DNA of 64,000 nt. Origin: Alcaligenaceae bacterium (GTDB lineage Bacteria > Pseudomonadota > Gammaproteobacteria > Burkholderiales > Burkholderiaceae_B). The notes below the pieces were generated by a model. It searched no databases and was not told where the DNA came from. It saw only the letters and a list, made by a program, of their open reading frames with translations. The stretch covers positions 1-64,000 of the forward strand of contig JACCEO010000012.1 in the NCBI GenBank assembly GCA_013416485.1. The letters run 5' to 3'. Both the position numbers and the translations under genes were made by a program. Positions 39,047 through 48,898 of this stretch are shown piece after piece; within the stretch, counting starts at the first letter, position 1, and the number at the start of each line of letters is the position of its first letter.

Positions 39047-39765
39047 TGAAACACAGGACTGTAAATAAAGCCCGTGTTGCTGCCGTAGCGCTGCTGGTGG
39101 CCTTTGCCGCTTTTTTACTGTACCAGCTAGGGTTGTTTTTTATGGTGCTGTGGTTAAGCGTGCGCGACCCGTCCAGTAGCGCCTTCATGAAGGCAACTCG
39201 ACTTGCCCTGCAAGCAGAAAACCCAAAAGCCGATATCGACTATTCGTGGGTACCCTATGACCGTATCAACAGCAGCCTAAAGCGTGCAGTCGTTGCCTCG
39301 GAAGATGCCAATTTTATCGACCACGAAGGTGTGGAATGGGCTGCCATACGCCGAGCCTGGGAGTACAACCGCCAACAGTCCAAGGATGGCAAAAGCAAAA
39401 TGCGCGGTGGTTCTACCATTACCCAGCAATTAGCCAAAAACATTTTTTTATCTGACAGTCGTAGCTATTGGCGCAAAGGCCAAGAACTGATACTGACGTA
39501 TATGATAGAAATGGTCATGAGCAAAGAACGCATACTTGAGCTATATCTGAACATAGCTCAATGGGGTAGTGATGTATTTGGTGCCCAAGCCGCAGCCCAG
39601 CACTACTTCAAAACCAACGCCGCGCAGCTTAACAGCCATCAGGCGGCACAACTTGCCGCCATGCTACCCAACCCAGTCTATTACGATAAAAACCGCAACA
39701 CCAAGTATTTACGTGGCCGCACGGCGACCTTACAGCAACGCATGCGCCAGGTGACTGTGCCTTAA
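39046..39765 (+). CDS. mtgA: Monofunctional biosynthetic peptidoglycan transglycosylase
   Basis: Polymerises lipid II into glycan strands at the inner membrane. The 239-residue protein has one N-terminal helix (about 10-34) and a GT51 domain with the motifs VASEDANFIDHEGVEW (catalytic Glu), GGSTITQQLAKNIFLS and ERILELYLNIAQWG. There is no transpeptidase domain. Its ATG overlaps the aroE stop (TGATG). It converges on apaH with a 19-bp gap that has no clear terminator. Confidence 0.97.
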   Translation: MKHRTVNKARVAAVALLVAFAAFLLYQLGLFFMVLWLSVRDPSSSAFMKATRLALQAENPKADIDYSWVPYDRINSSLKRAVVASEDANFIDHEGVEWAAIRRAWEYNRQQSKDGKSKMRGGSTITQQLAKNIFLSDSRSYWRKGQELILTYMIEMVMSKERILELYLNIAQWGSDVFGAQAAAQHYFKTNAAQLNSHQAAQLAAMLPNPVYYDKNRNTKYLRGRTATLQQRMRQVTVP

Positions 39766-39784
39766 GCCATAGGTCAAATACGGT

Positions 39785-40621
39785 TTAATCAGACCTAGAC
39801 TTGCTCCAGTTTTTACACGATGTTTGCACCAGCTTGCGGTCATGTAAACGCATTGCAGTCAATTTTCGACCCCAAACGCAACCGCTATCCAAACAAACAA
39901 TATCTGGTCTAAGAGTCAAGCCCAACTGCGACCAATGACCAAACACAATAGTAGCGTCCCGTGCAGCCCGTTCAGGGACATCAAACCACGGCATTAGGGT
40001 TTTACGCAGGCTGACATCTGACTTACGGGAAAAATCCATATCACCCGCGCCATTGCATAAACGCATGCGTGTCAGGGCGTTGACAATCACGCGCATCCGG
40101 TCAGCGCCTTGCAGATCATTGCTCCACGCCACAGGGACATTGCCATACATGTCTTGTAAGTAGTCTTTCCAGTGAGGTGAGCGTAGCGCCGTTTGAATTT
40201 CATCGGCCAAAGCCAAGGTTTTTTCTATCGTCCAAGCGGGTAACACGCCAGCATGCACCATAAGATATCCATGCTCAAAATGAGCTAACGGCCTATGTCG
40301 TAACCAGTCGATAAGCTCCTCAGCATCAGGCGCGTTGATGACATCATCGAAAGTATCGGATTTAGAACGCTTTCTGATACCCGCAACCACTGCCAACAAG
40401 TGCAAGTCATGGTTACCTAGCACAGCAACGGCTTGCTTGCCCAAGGCCTTTACCGTACGTAAGGTACCCAAAGAATCCGGACCACGATTGACCAGGTCCC
40501 CTGCAAACCAAAAATTCGGCGTTGAGCCGCTAAGGATATCGGGATGTGTAAGCAGTGCGTCCAGTGCAGGCTTGCAACCTTGCAAATCACCTACCACCCA
40601 AGTCGTAGGTGAGGAATTCAT
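39785..40621 (-). CDS. apaH: Bis(5'-nucleosyl)-tetraphosphatase, symmetrical
   Basis: Hydrolyses Ap4A to two ADP and can also remove nucleoside caps from RNA. The 278-residue metallophosphatase has [26 protein letters not shown] and [10 protein letters not shown], the three metal-binding blocks, and its length equals that of the E. coli enzyme. Its ATG overlaps the lptG stop by 4 nt (ATGA), indicating coupled translation with the LPS permease gene. Confidence 0.96.
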   Translation of the reverse strand: MNSSPTTWVVGDLQGCKPALDALLTHPDILSGSTPNFWFAGDLVNRGPDSLGTLRTVKALGKQAVAVLGNHDLHLLAVVAGIRKRSKSDTFDDVINAPDAEELIDWLRHRPLAHFEHGYLMVHAGVLPAWTIEKTLALADEIQTALRSPHWKDYLQDMYGNVPVAWSNDLQGADRMRVIVNALTRMRLCNGAGDMDFSRKSDVSLRKTLMPWFDVPERAARDATIVFGHWSQLGLTLRPDIVCLDSGCVWGRKLTAMRLHDRKLVQTSCKNWSKSRSD

Positions 40622-41796
40622 GTTTGCGACCGTACTATTGAACGGCTACCTTGACTGATACGCCTGACATTATGCTGGTTTTCCATCAAGATCAAAGCCC
40701 CCAAGGCTAATGCCCAAGCAGATAGGTTAGGTACCAAGGCAGTTACCCACGGTGCCCATGAGCTAAGCATACCCACGTTCAATGCCAACTGATTCAACAT
40801 GAAAAACCCTACCCCCAGCAAGATACCCATAAACACCTTGCTGCCCACCCCACCACGCCGAGTCTGCATAAAGCCTATAGGCGCAGCAATAGTGATCATG
40901 ACCAGCAATGTAAACGGATAGGCAATTTTTCGCCATAAAGCCACCACCTGCCTGTCGGTTTGCAGTTGGTTATCTTTTAAGTAACTGATGTAATCGAATA
41001 GATCTAGCACAGACATGCGTTCAGGGGTCAGGATACGTGCGATTAGCCGTTCTGGAGTCAAGGTAGTATCCAGCGATCGAGTGGCTACGGTGCTTAGCTG
41101 TGTTAAGGGGGTAACTGGCGGCTTTCCATCAGCCAGAGCCAGCAAGGCATCCTGATCGATACGTGTTTCCTGCACGTTATTCAGGACCAGTTTGCCGCCT
41201 TTAAAATAACCATCGGGTGCTTGGGAAAATATCGCCAATTCTTGATCACCACGAAATTCGTACAGCGTCACGCCAGTAACTGCTCCACCCGTTAGCAAAC
41301 TGGATATATTAATAATACGCATATCCCCTTGGCTGCCATTTTCCTTAAACCAATAACCACTGTTCAAACGACTGCCGTCAGACTTACCCATAAGGTTGAT
41401 TTTGGCTTCACTGGTTTTTATTTCCGCCAGTGGTGTAATCATTTCAGACAACACAAATGCCCCTATCACCAACGGTAGCGTGACCGTCCACAACATGAAC
41501 AACAACTTCATGCCACTAATTCCGGACACCCGCAACACCACCAGTTCATTGCGTTGCGCTAAGCCAGCCAAGGCCAATATGGCCCCTATTAACAAGCCTA
41601 TAGGCAGTAAATCATAGAGTCGGGTAGGCAATGCCAGCATCTGCATATAAAACAGATTCAGCAAGGTGAACTTGGAGCCCACGTTATCCAGATCTTCAAT
41701 CAGGGCAAAAAAAGTAAACAAGCCCAGCAAAGCTACCAGCACCACAGCGCTTGAACGGTATATTTCTGAAGCTAGATAACGGCGTGCAGTGCGCAT
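40618..41796 (-). CDS. lptG: LPS export ABC transporter permease LptG
   Basis: An inner-membrane permease (YjgP/YjgQ family) that, with LptF and ATPase LptB, extracts LPS for transport to the outer membrane. The 392-residue protein has membrane helices in the N-terminal third and C-terminal third around a periplasmic beta-jellyroll region. The coupling segment [16 protein letters not shown] is typical. The LptG call over LptF rests on sequence impression. Its usual neighbour lptF is not adjacent; the flanking genes are an acyltransferase and apaH. Confidence 0.9.
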   Translation of the reverse strand: MRTARRYLASEIYRSSAVVLVALLGLFTFFALIEDLDNVGSKFTLLNLFYMQMLALPTRLYDLLPIGLLIGAILALAGLAQRNELVVLRVSGISGMKLLFMLWTVTLPLVIGAFVLSEMITPLAEIKTSEAKINLMGKSDGSRLNSGYWFKENGSQGDMRIINISSLLTGGAVTGVTLYEFRGDQELAIFSQAPDGYFKGGKLVLNNVQETRIDQDALLALADGKPPVTPLTQLSTVATRSLDTTLTPERLIARILTPERMSVLDLFDYISYLKDNQLQTDRQVVALWRKIAYPFTLLVMITIAAPIGFMQTRRGGVGSKVFMGILLGVGFFMLNQLALNVGMLSSWAPWVTALVPNLSAWALALGALILMENQHNVRRISQGSRSIVRSQT

Positions 41797-41833
41797 TGAA
41801 CGGTGTAACCTGGAAAGGGAAAGAAATGGTAGC

Positions 41834-42577
41834 TTAACAAATCTGTACAGCTTGCTGTATTTTCCTGTGTGCCAATTCGGCCGTCCCGTTACGTCCTAAA
41901 GCCCGGCACTGTTCATTGGGCAGCACGTCAAAAAACACCAGATCTATGGCAATGCCGGTTGTACTTAGCAAGCACCACATATTGTGTAATAAGGTTTGCT
42001 CGCCAACAAAGGATACTGCATCACTACGTTGGTCGTCCTGAAAAAACCGAAAGGCAACCGGCTGAACATCGACACCCGTACGCAAGGCAACATCAAATAA
42101 GCTGGAATAAAAGTGTTCAACCTGTAGGCCGGACGACGTTTTACCTTCTGGGAACAAACCCACCACATCACCGCGCTCAAAGCGAGCCTGCATTTGGCGC
42201 CCCACGGCGCGTATGGCATGCCTATGGCCACGCTCGATAAAAATAGTGCCCGAAGCCGCCACCAACCACCCTATGACAGGCCAGCCACGTATGTCACTTT
42301 TTGCAATAAACACGGCAGAACGTACGCTGTTCAGGACAAAAATATCTAACCACGAGACATGGTTAGCCACCCAAAGTACCGGGCCGACGTCTTTAGCCTG
42401 GCCCTGCACGCTGACCACTACGCCGCACAGTCTAAGCAAGGCACGCGACCATAACCGCGCTAAGCGACGACGCCACGATAAGGAAACACAGGGGAAAATT
42501 AGCGCTACCACCAACACAGCGCTAAACAGCCACAATAAGGCCAAGACCATACGCCAAACAAAGCGAATGAGCTTCAT
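41834..42577 (-). CDS. 1-acyl-glycerol-3-phosphate acyltransferase-like protein (PlsC family)
   Basis: A 247-residue membrane acyltransferase. An N-terminal hydrophobic helix (about 1-30) is followed by the acyltransferase motif NHVSWLDIF (HX4D) and the phosphate-binding FPEGKTSSG. It may act in phospholipid synthesis or, given similar proteins in Bordetella, in ornithine-lipid synthesis (OlsA type); the sequence does not settle this. ATG at 42577 is used; another ATG at 42583 and a TTG at 42601 are in frame, and none has a strong ribosome site. Confidence 0.88.
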   Translation of the reverse strand: MKLIRFVWRMVLALLWLFSAVLVVALIFPCVSLSWRRRLARLWSRALLRLCGVVVSVQGQAKDVGPVLWVANHVSWLDIFVLNSVRSAVFIAKSDIRGWPVIGWLVAASGTIFIERGHRHAIRAVGRQMQARFERGDVVGLFPEGKTSSGLQVEHFYSSLFDVALRTGVDVQPVAFRFFQDDQRSDAVSFVGEQTLLHNMWCLLSTTGIAIDLVFFDVLPNEQCRALGRNGTAELAHRKIQQAVQIC

Positions 42578-42619
42578 ACCCATACACCCAATGTTGGGCA
42601 ATGGGAACCGAGTAAGTTG

Positions 42620-43030
42620 TCAGGACTGAGGCAAAGCATCAAGATACCGCTGCAAAATTACTGCCGCTGCCATAGCATCATCAGGAGCATGCGTGCCTAA
42701 TAATTCCTGGGCCTCCATGCTGGAGCCACGTTCGTCTACCATAGTGACACGCACACCAAAACGACCATGCAACTGATTGGCGAAACGCCTAGCTTGCAGG
42801 GTCGTGTACTGGTCTTGCCCATCGGTAGTTAATGGCAAGCCAACAATAATGCCATTGGGTCGCCATTCTTCCAGCAAACCCGCAATCAAGGCGAACCGTT
42901 GATCGCGGGTGGCTGAGGTGAGTATCTGCAAAGGTCTGGCCTGACGCGTTAAGGTATTACCTATAGCCACCCCAATTTTCTTGGTGCCATAGTCAAATGC
43001 CAGTAAGGTTTCTTCAAGCGTGACCGGCAT
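42620..43030 (-). CDS. ruvX: Holliday junction resolvase-like protein RuvX (YqgF)
   Basis: A 136-residue RNase H-fold nuclease. The motifs AFDYGTKKIGVAIGN at the start and MVDERGSSMEAQE in the middle carry the expected acidic residues. YqgF/RuvX is linked to 16S rRNA 5'-end maturation as well as to junction resolution. It overlaps the end of yqgE by 17 bases, the usual yqgE-ruvX coupling. Confidence 0.96.
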   Translation of the reverse strand: MPVTLEETLLAFDYGTKKIGVAIGNTLTRQARPLQILTSATRDQRFALIAGLLEEWRPNGIIVGLPLTTDGQDQYTTLQARRFANQLHGRFGVRVTMVDERGSSMEAQELLGTHAPDDAMAAAVILQRYLDALPQS

Positions 43031-43607
43031 CGCCCACCAACATCATGGGATCTATGCCCAGTTGTGCCAAGGCAGCGCTATAGCGCTCTTCAGATGGGGT
43101 ATCGAACAATATGGTGTTATTCGCCGCCACATTCAACCAGGCATTCTGGGCCATTTCGCTTTCCAACTGACCCGCGTCCCAGCCTGCATATCCCAAAGTC
43201 ACCAAGATTTTGACCGGTCCCTGACCTTGCGAAACATCTTGCAGGACATCACGTGAGGTCGTCAGGGCAAGGCCACCTAGCTGCACACTAGAGGTATACC
43301 CCCCTTCAGGCGCATGCAGCACGAATCCACGATCAGTTTGTACTGGCCCACCAAAAAATACTGGCGCATGCTGTACCGCACCGATCTCTAGTGATAGATC
43401 CAGATCGATACGCTGCAGCAAATCGCCTACAGTGATGTCAGTTGGTCGGTTGACGACCAACCCCAAAGCACCTTGCTCGTTGTGTTCACAGACGTAAATC
43501 AAGGTGTTGGCCAAAACCCCCGACACCATGCCAGGCATGGCGATCAGGAACTGCCGTGATAAGTCCGTACTGCAATCAGTGCTGGAATGTGCAGTTGTTG
43601 TGACCAT
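43014..43607 (-). CDS. YqgE/AlgH family protein
   Basis: A 197-residue protein of unknown biochemical function. It has the family signatures FLIAMPGMVSGVLANTLIYV, GALGLVVNRPTDI and VQTDRGFVLH, and the later LGYAGWDAGQLESEM. GGAGG precedes the ATG at good spacing. It lies upstream of and overlapping ruvX, an arrangement conserved in many proteobacteria, and 43 bp downstream of the rubredoxin gene. Confidence 0.95.
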   Translation of the reverse strand: MVTTTAHSSTDCSTDLSRQFLIAMPGMVSGVLANTLIYVCEHNEQGALGLVVNRPTDITVGDLLQRIDLDLSLEIGAVQHAPVFFGGPVQTDRGFVLHAPEGGYTSSVQLGGLALTTSRDVLQDVSQGQGPVKILVTLGYAGWDAGQLESEMAQNAWLNVAANNTILFDTPSEERYSAALAQLGIDPMMLVGDAGHA

Positions 43608-43650
43608 GACGGCCTCCGTGCGTAATGCCAGCCTTGCTGGCTAGCAGGTT

Positions 43651-43815
43651 TTATACCTCGATGAGTTCGAAGTCTTCTTTGCGAGCACCGCATTCTGGGC
43701 AAACCCAATTTGGCGGCACGTCTTCCCATTTAGTTCCTGGAGCAATACCCTCTTCAGGCAGGCCGGATTCTTCATCATAGATCCAACCACAAATAAGACA
43801 CATCCATGTACGCAT
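43651..43815 (-). CDS. Rubredoxin
   Basis: A small gene of 54 codons. The protein starts MRTWMCLICGWIYDEE and ends CPECGARKEDFELIEV. The two iron-binding CxxCG motifs (C6, C9 and C39, C42) and the aromatic core residues (W, Y, W) of rubredoxins are all present. It carries a single Fe(Cys)4 centre for electron transfer, for example to alkane hydroxylase-type or stress enzymes; its partner here is unknown. It is divergent from the thiD-like gene and upstream of yqgE-ruvX, a layout seen in Bordetella-type genomes. Confidence 0.96.
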   Translation of the reverse strand: MRTWMCLICGWIYDEESGLPEEGIAPGTKWEDVPPNWVCPECGARKEDFELIEV

Positions 43816-43953
43816 TTTAATTTACTCACAAAATTTCAAACTCAAAGAACAAGACTTTTGAGCGCTTCTATTAGAATGGGGGCCATCTTGTTAAATCCAA
43901 TAGCCACACCTGCAAATTTGGGTGTCGCCTGTTATTTGCGAAACATAAACGCC

Positions 43954-44757
43954 GTGCAAGCATCCACCCCACCTTTGGTACTTATTTTCGGTCCTTTTGA
44001 TCCTACAGGAGCGAGTAGCCTGCCCGCTGATGCGGTTACCTGTGCAAATTTGGGCTGTCATGCCCTAAGTGCACTAACCGCCATACGGGTGCAAGATACA
44101 GCCCATATCGACGAAATACAGCCTATTTCCCCGGAATCACTAGACGACCAAGCACGTTGTCTATTAGAAGACATGGCCATCAAAGCCATCAAGGTCGGTC
44201 AGGTTTATACCACTGAAACGGTAAGCATGATCGCCCAAATAGCCGCAGACTATAACCATGTTCCGTTAATTTTGCATCTTTTGCCTCTGCCAGACGACTC
44301 CTTGTTGGATGACGTCACCGCGGAGGAACTACAGTCAGCCATCTTGGAGCTGCTATTACCCTTGACCGACATTGTTATTATTGATCACAATTTACTGCTG
44401 CAATGGCAGGCAGAAGACGTGCTGCCTACTGAAGATGCACTGACTCCAGGTCAATCCTTGCTGCAATATGGTACGCAGTGGGTCCTTAGCTGTGGCGCGC
44501 CTTTAGCAACAGGGCAACTTGTCTATTTGCTAGAGGGACAAAGTCAATTAACTTCTAGTTGGCCTTGGCAACCCCCTCCAGCTCGCTTACAAGACACCGA
44601 GGGTCCTATGTCTTGCGCCCTAATGGCGCAGCTTGCTCATGGCAACATCACTATGCCCCAGGCTGCCCAGGCCGCTGTTGCACAAACAACAACCTTGCTG
44701 GCCCGCAGCTTTCAACCCGGCATGGGGCAGCGTCTTATCAATCGCAGCCCAGCCTAA
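43954..44757 (+). CDS. thiD: ThiD-like phosphomethylpyrimidine kinase family protein (divergent)
   Basis: A ribokinase-fold protein of 267 residues from a GTG start. The N-terminal motif is FGPFDPTGASSLPADAVT where usual ThiD proteins have GxDPSGGAGIQAD-type sequence. The C-terminal anion-hole motif, normally GTGC, reads DTEGPMSCALMA, so activity could be altered. The start is uncertain. Open frame extends to a TTG at 43858 and an ATG at 43876, but family N-termini begin just before the glycine loop, and a -10-like TAGAAT (43872-43877) overlaps that ATG, so GTG at 43954 is preferred. thiE follows by 15 bp. Confidence 0.82.
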   Translation: MQASTPPLVLIFGPFDPTGASSLPADAVTCANLGCHALSALTAIRVQDTAHIDEIQPISPESLDDQARCLLEDMAIKAIKVGQVYTTETVSMIAQIAADYNHVPLILHLLPLPDDSLLDDVTAEELQSAILELLLPLTDIVIIDHNLLLQWQAEDVLPTEDALTPGQSLLQYGTQWVLSCGAPLATGQLVYLLEGQSQLTSSWPWQPPPARLQDTEGPMSCALMAQLAHGNITMPQAAQAAVAQTTTLLARSFQPGMGQRLINRSPA

Positions 44758-44772
44758 CTTCGGAGCCCTTCT

Positions 44773-45423
44773 ATGACGGTAAGCTTACGTTTTCCTAGCG
44801 GCGTTTATGGCGTGACCCCAGAATGGGATGACACTGACCGCCTATTGGATGCCATTAGCGCTGCCGCTGCAGGTGGCATGGTGGCTCTGCAATGGCGACG
44901 TAAAACCGCCACACCAGAAACCGGTCCTAAGCAAGCACGACGCGTTGTCGCCCACTGCCAGTCACTGGGTGTATTAGCCATTATCAATGACGACTGGCGC
45001 CTGGCCATACTCACGGGTGCCGATGGTGCTCATCTGGGTCGCCATGATGGCGAGCTGACCGAAGCCCGTCTTGCATTGGGCACAGATAAAATTCTAGGCT
45101 GCTCATGCTACAACGATATAAACTTGGCTAAACACGCCTTAGCAGCCGGAGTTGACTATATTGCTTTCGGCGCCATGTATCCTTCTATGGTCAAGCCTGA
45201 TGCACCGCGGGCTACTACCCAGCACATTGCACAAGGCCGTGAACTTGCCGCTAGCCATGGCCCAGATTCTCGTGCTGCCGTCGTCGTTATCGGTGGTATT
45301 AAACCCGACAACGCAGCCCCTCTGGTCGCCGCCGGCGCCGACAGCCTGGCTTTGATCAATGGCCTATTTGAAAGCCCTGATATCCAGGCAACCGCCGCCC
45401 AACTTGCTATGCTATGGCCTTAA
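44773..45423 (+). CDS. thiE: Thiamine-phosphate synthase
   Basis: Joins the pyrimidine and thiazole halves of thiamine. The 216-residue TIM-barrel protein has ALQWRRK, the Q-x-R-x-K pocket of ThiE in a slightly unusual form, INDDWRLAILTGADGAHLG with the substrate-binding Asp residues, the FGAMYPSMVKPDAPRA phosphate-loop region, and VVVIGGIKPDNAAPLVAAGAD at the end. It lies between the thiD-like gene and hemL. No TPP riboswitch is seen upstream. Confidence 0.93.
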   Translation: MTVSLRFPSGVYGVTPEWDDTDRLLDAISAAAAGGMVALQWRRKTATPETGPKQARRVVAHCQSLGVLAIINDDWRLAILTGADGAHLGRHDGELTEARLALGTDKILGCSCYNDINLAKHALAAGVDYIAFGAMYPSMVKPDAPRATTQHIAQGRELAASHGPDSRAAVVVIGGIKPDNAAPLVAAGADSLALINGLFESPDIQATAAQLAMLWP

Positions 45424-45456
45424 CACTATTTCTACTTATGGACCACGCCTAACACT

Positions 45457-46734
45457 ATGTCTCGCAATACTGAACTTTTTGACCGCGCTTGTAAAACCAT
45501 ACCTGGCGGCGTAAATTCGCCAGTACGTGCTTTCCGTTCCGTCGGTGGCTCACCACGTTTCATGCAACGCGCCAACGGCCCCTATATTTGGGATGCGGAA
45601 AATGTCCGCTATATCGACTATGTGGGCTCGTGGGGTCCTGCCATATTGGGTCACGCCCATCCCGACGTCATCAGCGCGGTTCAAGCGGCTGTCGTTGATG
45701 GATTATCATTTGGTGCCCCCACCGAAGCCGAAATCCAGATCGCAGAAGCCATCGTCAACTTGATGCCTTCAATGGAAAAAGTCAGGCTGGTCAGTTCTGG
45801 CACCGAAGCCACCATGACCGCGATACGTCTGGCACGTGGCGCTACAGGCCGATCCAAAATCATAAAATTTGAAGGGTGTTATCACGGCCACGCCGACAGC
45901 CTGCTGGTCAAGGCGGGTTCAGGCATGCTGACCTTCGGCAACCCCACTTCCGCAGGTGTTCCACCAGAGTTTATCCAGCACACCCTGGTACTGGATTACA
46001 ACAACCTAGATGCTCTAGACGCCGCATTTACCGAATACGGTTCAGATATCGCCTGTGTGATTATCGAACCCATCGCTGGCAACATGAATTTGATCAAGCC
46101 CCTGCCAGGCTATTTGGAAGGTCTACGCGCTTTATGTACCAAGCATGGTGCTTTGCTGATTTTTGACGAAGTCATGACTGGTTTCCGCGCTGGTCCACAA
46201 GGCGTACAGGGTTTAACTGGCGTAATTCCTGATATCACTACTTTGGCCAAGGTCATAGGCGGCGGTATGCCAGTAGGTGCTTTTGGTGGTCGTGCTGACA
46301 TCATGGAACACATTGCACCGATAGGCAATGTGTATCAAGCAGGTACCCTATCTGGCAACCCGGTCGCTGTTGCTGCTGGGCTAGCCACACTTAAGTTGCT
46401 AGGACAACCCGGTTTCTACGAGCGTTTAGGCGAACAGTCGCGCAAGTTGACTGTAGGTTTGTCCAACAGTGCCAAAAAAGCAGGTGTCCCCTTCTGCACT
46501 GATTATGTCGGCGGCATGTTCGGCTTGTATTTCAGCCCTGAAGTGCCCACCACTTTTGCGGAAGTCTCAAAGTGCGACACTGCGCTATTTAACCGCTTCT
46601 TCCATGCCATGCTGGACCAAGGCGTGTACTTTGCACCGTCAGCTTTCGAAGCCGGATTCATGTCGGCCGCCCACGACGACGAAGTCATACAAACCACCTT
46701 GGATATTGCTGACAAGGTTTTTGCCAGCCTATAA
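45457..46734 (+). CDS. hemL: Glutamate-1-semialdehyde 2,1-aminomutase
   Basis: A PLP enzyme that makes 5-aminolevulinate for haem. The 425-residue protein has [11 protein letters not shown] near the N-terminus, [28 protein letters not shown] and the PLP lysine in [18 protein letters not shown]. It is 33 bp after thiE. A perfect 8-bp hairpin at 46751-46777 follows. It depends on glutamyl-tRNA made by GltX, also in this window. Confidence 0.97.
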   Translation: MSRNTELFDRACKTIPGGVNSPVRAFRSVGGSPRFMQRANGPYIWDAENVRYIDYVGSWGPAILGHAHPDVISAVQAAVVDGLSFGAPTEAEIQIAEAIVNLMPSMEKVRLVSSGTEATMTAIRLARGATGRSKIIKFEGCYHGHADSLLVKAGSGMLTFGNPTSAGVPPEFIQHTLVLDYNNLDALDAAFTEYGSDIACVIIEPIAGNMNLIKPLPGYLEGLRALCTKHGALLIFDEVMTGFRAGPQGVQGLTGVIPDITTLAKVIGGGMPVGAFGGRADIMEHIAPIGNVYQAGTLSGNPVAVAAGLATLKLLGQPGFYERLGEQSRKLTVGLSNSAKKAGVPFCTDYVGGMFGLYFSPEVPTTFAEVSKCDTALFNRFFHAMLDQGVYFAPSAFEAGFMSAAHDDEVIQTTLDIADKVFASL

Positions 46735-46750
46735 GGCCTTAATCGTCAAC

Positions 46751-46777
46751 ATCCGCCATGCAGCATGCCTGGCGGAT
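46751..46777 (+). other. Stem-loop after hemL
   Basis: ATCCGCCA (46751-46758) and TGGCGGAT (46770-46777) form a perfect 8-bp stem with an 11-nt loop, 17 bp after the hemL stop. No T-run follows, so it may be a factor-assisted terminator or an mRNA 3' end stabiliser. The rest of the gap to 47025 is AT-rich and presumably holds the marR promoter; I see no gene in it. Confidence 0.45.
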
Positions 46778-47025
46778 ACCCTCCCCGCACCACTACGTTA
46801 CTCATAGATCACTAAGAAAAAAGTCAGGTAGGCATCATTTCAAACCGTATTTCCTAGAATTCTGCTCGGTAAAAACAAGAACATTCACTGTCAACTTGAT
46901 CTGTCTTAAACAAGTGCGACTTCGTTCTACCATGAAGCTAGTTTCACACTATTATCTACAGCACGGCGTACAAATAGTTGAAGCATAGAGTTTTTACCCC
47001 CGCCTATTTCTACACGAGGGATACC

Positions 47026-47544
47026 ATGATAGCCATGTCACCTGCCATGATTTCTAAGAACATTACTCCAGACTTGGAAACCCGAGCGGTCCCTGAAGAC
47101 CACTTAAGTTTACGCTTGTGGTTACGCATACTGACTTGCACCAATCTGGTTGAAAATGAAATTCGCAGCCGTCTGCGCACAGACTTCTCTACCACCTTGC
47201 CTCGCTTTGACCTGATGGCTCAATTGCTACACTCCCCTAACGGGATGAAAATGAGTGATCTCTCTCGCCACATGATGGTCACTAACGGCAACATTACTGG
47301 CATCACCGACCAACTCGAGAAAGAAGGCATGGTAGAGCGCGTCAAAGTCGCCAATGACAGACGCAGCTCGCTGATATGCCTAACCATGAAAGGCAAGCGC
47401 CATGTTAAAAAAATGGCCGCACAGCACGAAACCTGGATACAGACATTTTTTGGTGATTTGTCAGAAAAAAGTCGCAAAGACTTGTTTCATGCGCTAGGTG
47501 AGCTTAAGCTGGTAACCCGCACGCAATTATCAGATAAAGCCTGA
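47026..47544 (+). CDS. MarR-family transcriptional regulator
   Basis: A 172-residue winged-helix regulator. The recognition region reads MVTNGNITGITDQLEKEGMV, and the wing is VKVANDRRSSLICLTMKG. ATG at 47026 with GAGGG just upstream is preferred to a TTG at 46978. MarR proteins usually repress adjacent genes and respond to phenolic or similar small ligands. Here the neighbours are hemL and argJ, neither an obvious target, so the regulon is unknown. The 291-bp upstream gap is large enough for self-regulation. Confidence 0.93.
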   Translation: MIAMSPAMISKNITPDLETRAVPEDHLSLRLWLRILTCTNLVENEIRSRLRTDFSTTLPRFDLMAQLLHSPNGMKMSDLSRHMMVTNGNITGITDQLEKEGMVERVKVANDRRSSLICLTMKGKRHVKKMAAQHETWIQTFFGDLSEKSRKDLFHALGELKLVTRTQLSDKA

Positions 47545-47600
47545 TTACCGTTGCTTTCCGAACACAACTACCTTTTTGCGTTTAATCACGCTGATTCGTC

Positions 47601-48827
47601 ATGGCCGTTAACTTATATATACCCCCAGCATCTGATATTTTCCCTGTTCCTGGCATAGAAATCGGCATAGCCCAAGCCGGCATACGCAAGGCCAATCACA
47701 ATGACCTGACAGTATTTCGCCTGTCTCCAGACACCCAAGTCGCAGGTGTATTCACGACCAACCGTTTCCGTGCTGCCCCAGTACAAGTGTGCGAAAGCCA
47801 TTTGGCGGCAGGCCACGGCATACGCGCCCTAGTCATTAATACCGGCAACGCCAACGCAGGCTCTGGCAGCAGTGGCTTACAAGCCGCCCAACGCAGCTGC
47901 GCTGCCGTCGCAGAACTACTGAACATACAGCCCAACCAGGTATTGCCATTTTCCACAGGCGTTATTCTGGAGCCTTTACCCATAGACCGCCTAGTCGCTG
48001 CCCTGCCCCAGGCCACAGCCAGTTTTGAATCAAACAACTGGTTTGCTGCGGCACACAGCATCATGACCACTGATACCCAGCCAAAAATAGTGTCACAACA
48101 GCTGGATCTGGGCGGCAAACGCATTACCATTACTGGCATCAGTAAAGGCGCGGGCATGATACGTCCCAACATGGCAACCATGCTGGGGTATCTGGGCACA
48201 GACGCAGGACTCAGTTCAGAACTGCTGGCCGAAACTACCCGTGCCATTGCAGACCAGTCATTTAATCGCATCACAGTCGATGGCGACACATCCACAAATG
48301 ATTCTTTTATCATTATGGCAACAGGCCAAAGTGGTGTGCTGATAGAGTCCGTCTCTGACCCCTTGTACTTGCCGCTATTCCAAGCCCTAGCTGCTGCTGC
48401 AACAGAACTGGCACAAAAAATCGTGCGCGACGCCGAAGGTGCAACTAAGTTCATGACCGTACAAGTGGAACAGGCAGGCAGCACAGATGAAGCCCTTAAG
48501 GTAGCCTACGCTGTCGCCCAATCTCCCTTAGTCAAAACCGCTTTCTTCGCTTCTGACCCCAACCTAGGGCGCATACTGTGCGCCATAGGCTACGCAGGCA
48601 TAGACGACTTAGATGTTAGTGGTATTAAGCTGTGGCTAGGCGATGTCTTAGTCGCCAGCAATGGCGAACGCCACCCAGACTACCAGGAAGAAGACGGCAA
48701 GCGTGTCATGAAAGAAGCCGAAATCCTAGTAAAGATACAGCTAGGGCGTGGTGACAAGACTGAAACGGTATACACCTGCGACTTTTCGCACGAGTACGTA
48801 ACGATCAATGCGGATTATCGGTCTTAA
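47601..48827 (+). CDS. argJ: Bifunctional ornithine acetyltransferase / N-acetylglutamate synthase
   Basis: Transfers acetyl groups in the cyclic arginine pathway. The 408-residue proenzyme has the self-cleavage region [20 protein letters not shown], where the bond before the conserved Thr is cut to give alpha and beta chains. Other motifs are [12 protein letters not shown] near the N-terminus, [10 protein letters not shown] and [16 protein letters not shown]. It is 56 bp after the marR gene and may be a separate unit. argC of the same pathway is at 10.2 kb. Confidence 0.97.
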   Translation: MAVNLYIPPASDIFPVPGIEIGIAQAGIRKANHNDLTVFRLSPDTQVAGVFTTNRFRAAPVQVCESHLAAGHGIRALVINTGNANAGSGSSGLQAAQRSCAAVAELLNIQPNQVLPFSTGVILEPLPIDRLVAALPQATASFESNNWFAAAHSIMTTDTQPKIVSQQLDLGGKRITITGISKGAGMIRPNMATMLGYLGTDAGLSSELLAETTRAIADQSFNRITVDGDTSTNDSFIIMATGQSGVLIESVSDPLYLPLFQALAAAATELAQKIVRDAEGATKFMTVQVEQAGSTDEALKVAYAVAQSPLVKTAFFASDPNLGRILCAIGYAGIDDLDVSGIKLWLGDVLVASNGERHPDYQEEDGKRVMKEAEILVKIQLGRGDKTETVYTCDFSHEYVTINADYRS

Positions 48828-48860
48828 AGTGATGCCACTGGTCGTGTAGGTTCATCCTGT

Positions 48861-48898
48861 GCGGGGTTGCTAAGCAACTATGTTGTAGGCAACCCCGC
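48861..48898. repeat. Large GC-rich inverted repeat next to a gene fragment
   Basis: GCGGGGTTGC (48861-48870) and GCAACCCCGC (48889-48898) are perfect 10-bp arms. The 18-nt loop contains a further CAAC/GTTG pairing, so the whole could form a cruciform or a strong RNA hairpin. No T-run follows on either strand. It lies 34 bp after the argJ stop, and the truncated nuclease frame ends exactly at its edge. Confidence 0.75.

Noticed and set aside
43816-45456. TPP riboswitch near thiD/thiE
   Set aside because: I looked for the conserved CUGAGA and ACCUGA-type elements upstream of these genes and saw none in a suitable arrangement.
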